Origin: WLMZ01 sp037139095
GTDB lineage: Bacteria > Actinomycetota > Acidimicrobiia > Acidimicrobiales > Ilumatobacteraceae
Reading direction: 5' to 3'
Length of the DNA: 22,538 bases
NCBI GenBank assembly: GCA_037139095.1
Contig: JBAXHD010000040.1
Location: 1-22,538 of the forward strand
The first letter of the stretch is position 1; every line of letters begins with the position of its first letter. Positions 7,549-13,869 of this stretch are shown here, piece by piece. The notes below the pieces were generated by a model that worked only from the letters and a program-made list of their open reading frames with translations, searched no databases and had not been told where the DNA came from. The position numbers and the translations under genes are program-made.

Positions 7549-8142
7549 ATGTCGGATCTCCTTTCCCCCAATGCCCTCGACTCTGGTTTCGATCCACGCA
7601 GCGACGTGTTCAACCGCTTGCTCAAGAATCGCGTGATCCTTCTCGGCACCGACGTCAACGACGAAATCGCCAACCAACTCTGCGCACAGTTGCTGTACCT
7701 CGAGGGCGAGGACCCCAACGCCGATATCTGGCTGTACATCAACAGCCCCGGTGGCTCGGTCTACGCGGGCATGGCCATCTACGACACGATGCAATTCGTG
7801 AGCTGCGAAGTGGCCACCGTGTGCATGGGCATGGCTGCCAGCATGGGTCAGTTCTTGCTCACTGCAGGTGCTGCAGGCAAGCGGTTCACGTTGCCCAACG
7901 CTCGCGTAATGATGCATCAGCCGCTCGCCGGCTTGCGCGGCCAGGCCGCCGACATCGCCATTCAGGCCGAGCAGCTTGGCTACACCAAGCGCCGCATGGC
8001 CGAACTCACGGCGCACCACACCGGTCAGCCACTCGAGAAGATCCAGGCCGATAGCGAGCGCGACCGCTGGTTCACCGCAGAAGAAGCCAAGACCTACGGC
8101 CTCGTCGACAAGGTCATCGTGAAGCGCGGCGAGATCCGCTGA
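7549..8142 (+). CDS. clpP: ATP-dependent Clp protease proteolytic subunit
   Basis: This is a 197-residue ClpP with an intact catalytic triad: Ser98 in GMAASMGQ, His123 in MMHQP and Asp172 in SERDRW. INSPGGSVYAG (64-74) forms the oxyanion region. It would assemble into the barrel protease that degrades unfolded proteins with ClpX or ClpC in the cytosol. Actinobacteria normally carry clpP1 and clpP2 side by side, next to clpX; here there is a single clpP with unrelated neighbours, so other copies probably exist elsewhere. A TAGTCT hexamer 6 nt upstream suggests a leaderless mRNA. A strong hairpin starts 9 nt after the stop. Confidence 0.95.
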   Translation: MSDLLSPNALDSGFDPRSDVFNRLLKNRVILLGTDVNDEIANQLCAQLLYLEGEDPNADIWLYINSPGGSVYAGMAIYDTMQFVSCEVATVCMGMAASMGQFLLTAGAAGKRFTLPNARVMMHQPLAGLRGQAADIAIQAEQLGYTKRRMAELTAHHTGQPLEKIQADSERDRWFTAEEAKTYGLVDKVIVKRGEIR

Positions 8143-8150
8143 TCGCCTCG

Positions 8151-8561
8151 TTAGGCCCCGCCAATGGGGCCTATGTCTAAGCCGCACACGGTGAGTGCCC
8201 ACGCCGCAAGGCTTTGCGCAGACTTCTGTGTGGCGTATGCCGAATTGGCCGCCGCCTGAACTGACGCAGAGTCTTTCACATCAACCGTGCTCGCCGTTTT
8301 GAGGTTGGTCGAGAGCTGATCCCAATCGGCCTGAATGTCGAGTGGGGCTACCTCACCCATCTGCGAATACAGCGTGATCAGTTGAGTGATCGACGTGTCC
8401 GATGTGGGCAGCTTGCGAATGTCTGCCTTGTGCGCAGTGAGTTCGCCGCAGAACCGTTCGGCGCTGCGCGTTGGTGCGCTGCCACACGAAACCATCGTGA
8501 GCGATGCCACGCCAAGGGCTGCGGCAGCTACGGCGTTTGTGAGGGCGGGCGGCGTTCTCAT
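8151..8561 (-). CDS. Small secreted lipoprotein of unknown function
   Basis: This 136-residue protein has a signal sequence ending LTMVSC, with Cys26 as the probable lipidation site (the -3 residue is Met, a tolerated departure from the usual Leu/Val). The mature part is mostly helical and has two further cysteines, Cys38 (RFCGEL) and Cys126 (TVCGLD), which could form a disulfide outside the cell. I recognise no named family. The pattern of an early FC and a late VCG is reminiscent of small actinobacterial cell-envelope lipoproteins, but that is only an impression. The ATG at 8561 is preferred over TTG at 8573. The gene converges on clpP with 8 nt between them, and its last codons encode a hairpin. 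Confidence 0.65.
   Translation of the reverse strand: MRTPPALTNAVAAAALGVASLTMVSCGSAPTRSAERFCGELTAHKADIRKLPTSDTSITQLITLYSQMGEVAPLDIQADWDQLSTNLKTASTVDVKDSASVQAAANSAYATQKSAQSLAAWALTVCGLDIGPIGGA
8152..8173. terminator. GC-rich hairpin, candidate bidirectional terminator
   Basis: TAGGCCCC (8152-8159) and GGGGCCTA (8166-8173) form a perfect 8-bp stem with a 6-nt loop. It begins 9 nt after the clpP stop and lies over the final codons of the convergent lipoprotein gene. There is no T-tract on either side, so it is not a classical intrinsic terminator, though U-tract-poor hairpins are common in high-GC actinobacteria. Confidence 0.5.
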
Positions 8562-8569
8562 TTCTCTAG

Positions 8570-8628
8570 TCAAGCATTCCTAGAAGGGCCGATGTTACAA
8601 CTCGAAGGTTGAGCACCTGAATGCTTGA
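8570..8628. repeat. 10-bp inverted repeat flanking the lipoprotein promoter
   Basis: TCAAGCATTC (8570-8579) recurs exactly as its reverse complement GAATGCTTGA (8619-8628), with 39 nt between. Nested inside is a small dyad, CAAC-N6-GTTG (8598-8611). One arm overlaps the lipoprotein 5' untranslated region and the other its probable -35 region, consistent with paired binding sites for a regulator. Confidence 0.4.
8592..8597 (-). promoter_or_regulatory. Possible -10 of the lipoprotein gene
   Basis: TAACAT on the minus strand has a weak TTCAGG 18 nt upstream as a possible -35. It predicts a leader of roughly 25-30 nt before the ATG at 8561. The element is short and the assignment is tentative. 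Confidence 0.3.
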
Positions 8629-8664
8629 TCTGTGCGTGTGGTCCACGCGGCGCCGGTAGCGTGA

Positions 8665-8687
8665 CCCACGTTGTGGGGCCGAGCCCC
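8665..8687 (+). promoter_or_regulatory. Two overlapping hairpins in the comM leader
   Basis: CCCAC (8665-8669) can pair with GTGGG (8673-8677), and GGGGC (8675-8679) can pair with GCCCC (8683-8687). The two stems share three G residues and cannot form together. A TAGCGT at 8657-8662 might be a -10, but it would start transcription inside the first stem, so the meaning is unclear. Confidence 0.25.
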
Positions 8688-8723
8688 TCCTGTGCATCAC
8701 GCGGTAATTGCCGCTTGTCTGTC

Positions 8724-8731
8724 GGAGGTGA
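8724..8731 (+). promoter_or_regulatory. Strong Shine-Dalgarno sequence of comM
   Basis: GGAGGTGA is a full complement of the 16S rRNA anti-Shine-Dalgarno core, placed just before the ATG at 8735. It fixes the comM start and contrasts with the genes in this window that lack any ribosome binding site. Confidence 0.75.
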
Positions 8732-8734
8732 GCC

Positions 8735-10252
8735 ATGCTCGCAGCCATCCTGTCTGCCACCTTGCTTGGCGTCGAAGGTCATTGCGTCACTGTCGAAGTA
8801 CACGTGGCCAACGGTCTGCCAAGTTTCACCATTGTCGGCCTGCCCGACGAAGTGTGCCGCGAGGCGCGTGATCGTGTTCGGGCCGCTGTGCTCTCCAGCG
8901 GTTACCCGTGGCCGTCAAAGAAGGTCACTGTGAACCTTGCGCCATCAAGCCAGCGCAAAGTGGGCTCAGGTCTCGATCTCGCGATTGCCGTGGGCGTGCT
9001 GGTGGCCGACGAGTTCATCACAACCGACGCTGTGGCCGACTTCGGCTTCATCGCCGAGCTTGGTCTCGATGGTTCGCTGCGCGCCGTTGCTGGCACTGCT
9101 CCGATGGTTGCTGCGCTTGGTCGGGTGCAACCAGTTGTGGCCGCGGCAAGTCGTCACGAAGCCGAGATCATTAGCGAGCGCCGGGTGTTCGTCGGCCGCA
9201 CGTTGCGAGACGTTGTCGAAGCATTAAAGGGTGAAGCAGCGTGGCCCACGCCTCCGGCCGACACCATTGCCGACGATGTCGCCACGCTTGCGGACCTCAG
9301 CGATGTGCGGGGTCAGCCACTTGCACGTCAAGCGCTCGAGGTCGCTGCGGCCGGAGGTCATCACGTGCTCTTCGTTGGTCCGCCCGGATCGGGCAAGACC
9401 ATGTTGGCTCAGCGCATGCCCGGGTTGTTGCCGCCGCTGACTCCGCAGGTTTCGTTGGTGACCACCATGGTGCATTCGGCTGCGGGTCTGCGCCTGCCCC
9501 CGGGTGGACTCATCGGCCGCGCGCCGTTTCGTTCGCCTCATCACACGAGTTCGATTGTGGCGCTTGTGGGTGGCGGCACGGCCGCGTTGCGACCCGGTGA
9601 GATTTCTTTAGCGCACGGGGGAATCTTGTTTTTGGATGAGCTTGGCGAGTTCTCGCCTGCCGTGCTCGATGGGCTTCGCCAGCCGCTCGAAGAGGGCGTG
9701 GTGCGCATCGCTCGCGCCCGCGCCAGCGCCACGTTGCCAGCGCAGTTTCTGTTGGTTGCCGCAACCAATCCATGTCCGTGTGGCGGTGGTGCTCCGGGTT
9801 CATGCGAGTGCGACGACGGTGCCAAATCGCGATATCTGCGTCGTCTGTCGGGGCCCTTGCTCGACCGGTTCGATCTGCGTGTGCCGGTGCATCGTCCCGG
9901 TGTCGACGAGCTTGTGGTCGGTGGGCTCGGCGAGTCGTCTGCCGACGTTGCCATCAGAGTTGCCCGGGCGCGGCAGTTCGCGTTCGAGCGCAACGGCACA
10001 CTCAATGCGTCGATCCCTGGCGCTCTGCTCGACTCATTGGCGCCGCTCGAACCAGGCGCACAAAAACTGTTGCGAACTGAGCTCGAAAACGATCGGCTCA
10101 CCGGGCGCGGCTATCACCGGGTTCGTCGCGTGGCGCGCACGCTGGCCGATCTCGAGCCAGAGCATCACGAGACGATTCGTGAGCAACACGTGGTGATGGC
10201 ATTGCAGTTTCGAGTGCGGTTGTCGCCCTTGCTTCGCGGTCATGCGGCATGA
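8735..10252 (+). CDS. comM: YifB/ComM family Mg-chelatase-like AAA+ ATPase
   Basis: This 505-residue protein has three parts in order: an N-terminal Lon-protease-like (ChlI) domain (about 1-165), the AAA+ core and a C-terminal domain. Walker A is GPPGSGKT at 215-222 and Walker B is ILFLDE at 297-302. A cysteine cluster NPCPCG...CEC has Cys347, 349, 357 and 359, and SGPLLDRFD is at 372-380. ComM homologues are hexameric helicases that promote branch migration when incoming DNA is recombined during natural transformation. Placement directly before dprA (4-nt ATGA overlap) is the usual actinobacterial order and supports a role in DNA uptake or processing. The usual upstream partner yraN is absent here; a lipoprotein gene is found instead. 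Confidence 0.93.
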   Translation: MLAAILSATLLGVEGHCVTVEVHVANGLPSFTIVGLPDEVCREARDRVRAAVLSSGYPWPSKKVTVNLAPSSQRKVGSGLDLAIAVGVLVADEFITTDAVADFGFIAELGLDGSLRAVAGTAPMVAALGRVQPVVAAASRHEAEIISERRVFVGRTLRDVVEALKGEAAWPTPPADTIADDVATLADLSDVRGQPLARQALEVAAAGGHHVLFVGPPGSGKTMLAQRMPGLLPPLTPQVSLVTTMVHSAAGLRLPPGGLIGRAPFRSPHHTSSIVALVGGGTAALRPGEISLAHGGILFLDELGEFSPAVLDGLRQPLEEGVVRIARARASATLPAQFLLVAATNPCPCGGGAPGSCECDDGAKSRYLRRLSGPLLDRFDLRVPVHRPGVDELVVGGLGESSADVAIRVARARQFAFERNGTLNASIPGALLDSLAPLEPGAQKLLRTELENDRLTGRGYHRVRRVARTLADLEPEHHETIREQHVVMALQFRVRLSPLLRGHAA

Positions 10253-11415
10253 CCGCCGGCCGATCCGATATCGATCATGCGCTGCCCGATGAAGCCTTCG
10301 CAGCGTCGCTCGCCGGATTCGACCGGATGACCGTGAACCGTCTCAACGTGCTGCTCGCTCACATGTCGCCCCCGCACGCCTTTGCCGTTGCTGCAGGTCA
10401 TGAACAACCTCGCGGGTTAGTTCGACAACTCTTCGATATCGAAGGCCTCGCCGCAGCGTGGCGCCAGAGCGCGTCGCAGCGTCCGCCCGAACTCGTCTAT
10501 GAGCAGTGCGTCAGCGCCGGGATCACGGTGCTCATTCGTGGCCGCGATGGCTTCCCAGCGCCCGTACTCAACGACCCCGCACCAGCCGCTGTGCTGTTCG
10601 TTCGCGGTGACCTTGCCCGCATGAGTGGTCGTCGCGTGGGCATCATCGGCACCCGCAATGCCACCAGTTCGGGGCGCGATACGGCCACCATGCTCGGCCG
10701 CGATCTATCGGCGCTGGGTGTTCACGTCGTATCGGGGTTGGCGCGCGGCATCGATGGCTGTGCGCATCGTGGGGCCTTATCAGTGCCCGGTGGGGCGGCT
10801 CCGTTGGCGGTTGTGGCTTCGGGCCTCGATGTTGTGTATCCGCGCGAGCATGCGGCGTTGTGGCAACAGGTGGCCGAGCGCGGCGCGCTCATCTCCGAAG
10901 GGCCGCCGGGCACTGTGCCCGAGGCCTATCGGTTTCCACTTCGCAACCGGATCTTGGCGGCCTTCAGCGAGGTACTGGTGGTGGTCGAGTCGCGCTCCAG
11001 CGGCGGTTCGCTCATCACGGTCAACGAAGCGCGCGACCGCGGAATTCTGGTGATGGCTGTGCCGGGTGCGCTCCGCAACCGAGCATCCGAGGGAACCAAC
11101 GCACTGGTTCGCGATGGGTGTCCGCTGGTGCTCGATGTCGACGACGTGCTCATCGGTCTTGGGCTCGATTCGCGGCGCGCTGGGGGAGTTGCCTACGACC
11201 CCCGTCCGAGGCCCTCGGCCGCCGATGCCGAACTGCTCGATGCCCTCAACGAACCACGCACGCTCGATCATCTGGTGCTCGTTACTGGTCAGTCGCTGGT
11301 CGATTGCGCAATGGGCTTAGCCCGGCTCGAAGCCGACGGTTGGGTGCAACAAGTGAACGGCTGGTTCGAGGCCACCACCGACTCGGCGCTGTATGGCTTC
11401 AGGTCACCCACATGA
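10249..11415 (+). CDS. dprA: DNA-processing protein DprA
   Basis: This 388-residue protein has the DprA Rossmann-like core. Landmarks are GIIGTRNATSSG at 131-142, SGLARGID at 162-169, FPLRNRI at 229-235 and SSGGSL at 250-255. A helical N-terminal domain precedes it and a winged-helix-like C-terminal domain (about 320-388) follows. DprA binds incoming single-stranded DNA and loads RecA during transformation. The start overlaps the comM stop by 4 nt, so the two are translationally coupled. Many non-competent actinobacteria also keep this pair, so competence should not be assumed from these genes alone. Confidence 0.94.
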   Translation: MTAGRSDIDHALPDEAFAASLAGFDRMTVNRLNVLLAHMSPPHAFAVAAGHEQPRGLVRQLFDIEGLAAAWRQSASQRPPELVYEQCVSAGITVLIRGRDGFPAPVLNDPAPAAVLFVRGDLARMSGRRVGIIGTRNATSSGRDTATMLGRDLSALGVHVVSGLARGIDGCAHRGALSVPGGAAPLAVVASGLDVVYPREHAALWQQVAERGALISEGPPGTVPEAYRFPLRNRILAAFSEVLVVVESRSSGGSLITVNEARDRGILVMAVPGALRNRASEGTNALVRDGCPLVLDVDDVLIGLGLDSRRAGGVAYDPRPRPSAADAELLDALNEPRTLDHLVLVTGQSLVDCAMGLARLEADGWVQQVNGWFEATTDSALYGFRSPT

Positions 11416-11429
11416 TCACCAGAAACGAA

Positions 11430-11435
11430 TACCCT
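11430..11435 (+). promoter_or_regulatory. -10 element, leaderless type, for xerC
   Basis: TACCCT lies in the 27-nt gap after dprA, followed by 7 nt and the ATG at 11443. It could give xerC and the downstream sigma gene transcription independent of comM-dprA. No Shine-Dalgarno sequence or -35 is evident. Confidence 0.4.
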
Positions 11436-11442
11436 CGTAAGA

Positions 11443-12363
11443 ATGGGTGGACCCACCGTTGCAGCCGAGGCGGCCGATATCTCCGCGCACCACGAACTGT
11501 GGCGCGCTCACGACTTCGCCCAATCGCTCACGTCGTCGTCGCCCAACACGGTTGCGGCGTACAGCAGCGACCTCGCTGGCTTCATCGAGTGGGCGCAGCG
11601 CTCGGGCATTACTTCGCCCGAGAGTGTCGATCGTTTGGTCTTGCGTCGCTATGTCGCATACCTCACCACCCGGCAATTCGCTCGCCGCAGTGTGTCTCGC
11701 AAGGTCGCTGGGTTGCGGCGCTACTTTCAGTGGCTTCGTCGCAGCGGCACCATCGAACTCGACCCAGCAGTCAGCCTGCGTGCGCCAAGCGGCCCTGGTC
11801 GGTTACCCAAGGTGCTGTCGAGTTCAGACATCGATGTGCTGCTCGATGCTGCGAGCGACGATGACGAACCTCAGTGGCGCCGCCTGCGCGACGACGCAAT
11901 TCTCGAGTTGCTCTATGGCAGCGGCATTCGCGTCAGTGAACTCTGCGGCCTCGATGTCGACAATCTCGATCTTGCAGGCTCAGCTGTCTCCGTGTGGGGC
12001 AAGGGCAGCAAGCAGCGGCGCGTGCCGTTGTCGCCTCCTGCATCAGCCGCTCTGTCGGCGTGGCTGCGAATTCGCCGCGAAGTTGTCCATGAGTCCGCAG
12101 GCGCAGCTTTGTTCGCGAACGAACGCGGCAAGCGACTCACGCCACGAGACGTTCGGCGAATTGTCGACCGCCGATCACCAGTTCCCACACATCCACACGC
12201 GTTACGGCATAGTTTTGCTACGCATCTGCTCGATGGTGGAGCCGATTTGCGTGCAGTGCAGGAACTGTTGGGGCATAGTGATGTCGCAACGACGCAGCGA
12301 TATACCCACGTCAGCAAGGAACGACTCCGTACCGTGTATTCACAAACGCATCCGAGGGCTTGA
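11443..12363 (+). CDS. xerC: Tyrosine recombinase XerC
   Basis: This 306-residue tyrosine recombinase has an N-terminal SAM-like core-binding domain (about 20-105) and a catalytic domain with the full set of active-site residues. These are Arg163 (SGIRVSEL), Lys187 (GKGSK), His252 and Arg255 (HALRH), His278 (LLGHS) and the nucleophile Tyr287 (QRYTH). Xer recombinases act at dif near the terminus to resolve chromosome dimers with FtsK. It follows dprA as it does in M. tuberculosis, which favours the housekeeping xerC assignment over a phage or island integrase; XerD cannot be excluded by sequence alone. The sigma gene starts 4 nt after its stop. Confidence 0.88.
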   Translation: MGGPTVAAEAADISAHHELWRAHDFAQSLTSSSPNTVAAYSSDLAGFIEWAQRSGITSPESVDRLVLRRYVAYLTTRQFARRSVSRKVAGLRRYFQWLRRSGTIELDPAVSLRAPSGPGRLPKVLSSSDIDVLLDAASDDDEPQWRRLRDDAILELLYGSGIRVSELCGLDVDNLDLAGSAVSVWGKGSKQRRVPLSPPASAALSAWLRIRREVVHESAGAALFANERGKRLTPRDVRRIVDRRSPVPTHPHALRHSFATHLLDGGADLRAVQELLGHSDVATTQRYTHVSKERLRTVYSQTHPRA

Positions 12364-12367
12364 GACC

Positions 12368-13141
12368 ATGAGGGAAAGCTTCGGGCGAGCCTCGGGCGAC
12401 GAAGAACTGATGGGTTGGTGGGATCGCTGGTTAGACCATCGCGATCCCAAAGCCCGCGAGCGTCTCATCGTTCACTACTCACCGCTGGTCAAGTTCGTGG
12501 CCGGTCGTGTTGGCGCGGGTCTGCCCAACAGCGTCGATTCGGGCGACTTAGTCAGTGCTGGTGTGTTCGGCCTGATCGATGCCGTCGAGCGCTTCGATTC
12601 CGAGCGCGGCGTGAAGTTCGAAACTTTTGCGGTGCCTCGTATTCGGGGTGCGATCTTCGATGGTCTGCGCCAACTCGACTGGGTGCCGCGGTCAGTGCGT
12701 AGCCGCGCCCGCGAGGTTGAGACAGCGTTCCACGACCTCGAAGCCAAGCTTGGCCGCAGCCCCAACGACGAAGAGTTGTCGCTGCACCTCGGCATCACCG
12801 GCACCGAGTTCAGGCGCTGGCTCGCTGCCATCGCCTCCACCACGGTTGGCCCACTCGATCGTGCACTCGTGGCGGGCGTCGAACCCACCTCGCTCCGCGG
12901 CGAAACCCCCGATAGTCCCGCTGGCGCCTACGAAGAAGGCGAAGTCCGTCAAGCAGTTCGCTCCGAAGTTCGCAAGCTGCCCGAGCGCGAACGCTTGGTG
13001 CTGTCGCTGTACTACGACGAAGGCCTCACGCTTGCCGAAATCGGCGTGGTGCTTGGCGTTACCGAGAGCCGCGTGTCGCAGATTCACACCAAGTCGGTGC
13101 TGCACCTCAGGTCGCGCATGGCCTCTAGCGGGATGAGCTAG
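12368..13141 (+). CDS. whiG: RNA polymerase sigma factor, WhiG/FliA family
   Basis: This 257-residue group-3 sigma factor has region 2 at about 33-105 (HYSPLVKFVAGRVGAGLP, then DLVSAGVFGLIDAVERFD), region 3 at 106-160 and region 4 at 195-250. The helix-turn-helix is TLAEIGVVLGVTESRVSQIH. WhiG in Streptomyces triggers aerial hyphae to sporulate and is held by the anti-sigma RsiG with c-di-GMP; FliA drives flagellar genes. The location just upstream of rpsB matches Streptomyces whiG. Which regulon it serves here cannot be told, and no anti-sigma gene is nearby. The ATG follows the xerC stop by 4 nt. ATG at 12410 is an alternative start, but it would trim the region before the conserved HYSPLVK block. 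Confidence 0.85.
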   Translation: MRESFGRASGDEELMGWWDRWLDHRDPKARERLIVHYSPLVKFVAGRVGAGLPNSVDSGDLVSAGVFGLIDAVERFDSERGVKFETFAVPRIRGAIFDGLRQLDWVPRSVRSRAREVETAFHDLEAKLGRSPNDEELSLHLGITGTEFRRWLAAIASTTVGPLDRALVAGVEPTSLRGETPDSPAGAYEEGEVRQAVRSEVRKLPERERLVLSLYYDEGLTLAEIGVVLGVTESRVSQIHTKSVLHLRSRMASSGMS

Positions 13142-13186
13142 GGCTCACCTCGCGCGTCGCGCTCACGTCTGAGTGCCAGTTTCCGC

Positions 13187-13204
13187 CGGCCACGCCAATG
13201 GCCG
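13187..13204 (+). promoter_or_regulatory. Small hairpin between the sigma gene and the M23-like gene
   Basis: CGGCCA (13187-13192) pairs with TGGCCG (13199-13204) across a 6-nt loop, 22 nt before the next start codon. It could be a weak terminator of the xerC-sigma unit or part of the next gene's leader. No T-tract follows. Confidence 0.25.
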
Positions 13205-13225
13205 CCGACCTCGCTGGAGGTTGTC

Positions 13226-13756
13226 ATGAACGGTTTGATCGTTGTTCTCGCCCTGTGGGTCAGCGTTTTGTCGCCTGCGCCCACAACCTTGCCGCCGTGC
13301 TTGCGGCCCCCGGTGCAGGCCCCCGTAGTGGTGCAATTCAGAGCCCCACTGTGTCCATATTGCAGCGGACAGCGCGGTCTCGAATATGCCACAAGCAGGC
13401 ACGATGCGGTGCGGGCTGTGGCTGCCGGCGTCGTTGTGTTCAACGGAGTTGTGGTGGGCACCCGATACGTGGTGGTCGCCCACGCCGACCAAACGTTGGC
13501 CACCTACGGAATGCTTATCGACTCTGCAGTGCACAGCGGTGAGGCGGTGGGCGAGGGCCAATTGTTGGGGCATTCGTCGTTGAGGCTGTATTTCGGCCTG
13601 CGCCGAGACGGAATCTATATCGACCCGATGCCGCAGTTGGCTCGACAACGGTGGCGAATCCGTCTCATTCCTGTGAACGCGGGACCATCTCGACCCGCTC
13701 AAAAACGTCGATCAAGCTGCGAGATCGTTGCGGCAACCGGCGAAGTCGCCCGATAG
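13226..13756 (+). CDS. Degenerate M23 (LytM-like) peptidase-fold protein
   Basis: This 176-residue protein has a hydrophobic N-terminus (signal sequence about 1-20) and a domain that follows the M23 fold: AVRAVAAGVVVFNGVVVGTRYVVVAH, then SGEAVGEGQLLGHSS and LYFGLRRDGIYIDP. M23 enzymes normally carry zinc ligands in a GHRGVD-type motif and in LHxGLR. Here these read GQRGLE (49-53) and LYFGLR (121-126), and the central YGH region reads YGM (94-96). The zinc site therefore appears lost, and the protein is probably a non-catalytic envelope or divisome factor like other dead LytM proteins. A basic tail ends the chain. GGAGG lies 5 nt before the ATG. An M23-type gene in this position upstream of rpsB is also seen in Streptomyces. 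Confidence 0.7.
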   Translation: MNGLIVVLALWVSVLSPAPTTLPPCLRPPVQAPVVVQFRAPLCPYCSGQRGLEYATSRHDAVRAVAAGVVVFNGVVVGTRYVVVAHADQTLATYGMLIDSAVHSGEAVGEGQLLGHSSLRLYFGLRRDGIYIDPMPQLARQRWRIRLIPVNAGPSRPAQKRRSSCEIVAATGEVAR

Positions 13757-13759
13757 CAT
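13754..13759 (+). promoter_or_regulatory. Possible -10 of the rpsB operon
   Basis: TAGCAT overlaps the stop of the M23-like gene. TTGCGG (13728-13733) resembles a -35 but is 20 nt away, longer than ideal. If used, the mRNA would have a leader of about 105 nt containing the stem described at 13812. Confidence 0.3.
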
Positions 13760-13811
13760 TGCCTGCGACTTGTCGTCCTGACGGGTCACAAATCAATCGC
13801 ATCTCGCACAC

Positions 13812-13856
13812 ACTGCGGTCGCCTCGGCGCCGTGCGAGCTGCCCGCCAACCGCAGT
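13812..13856 (+). promoter_or_regulatory. rpsB leader stem, candidate S2 autoregulatory element
   Basis: ACTGCGGT (13812-13819) and ACCGCAGT (13849-13856) form a perfect 8-bp stem enclosing 29 nt, which itself contains the palindrome CGGCGCCG. The 3' arm ends right before the AGAGGAG ribosome binding site (13857-13863). Ribosomal protein S2 represses its own rpsB-tsf message in E. coli through a structured leader. A comparable role here is inference from position. Confidence 0.45.
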
Positions 13857-13869
13857 AGAGGAGAATGTC

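Noticed and set aside
8598..8611. CAAC-N6-GTTG, identical to the cyanobacterial SufR site
   Set aside because: It lies 4 kb from the SufR-like regulator, next to an unrelated lipoprotein gene, and the motif is short enough to occur by chance.
10860..11864. 334-codon open frame overlapping dprA and xerC
   Set aside because: It is arginine-rich, out of frame with two genes that have full catalytic motifs, and has no start signal.
11443..12363. Tyrosine recombinase as a sign of an integrated mobile element
   Set aside because: It sits in the conserved dprA-xerC-whiG order with no attachment-site repeats, tRNA or phage genes, so it is the housekeeping Xer protein.
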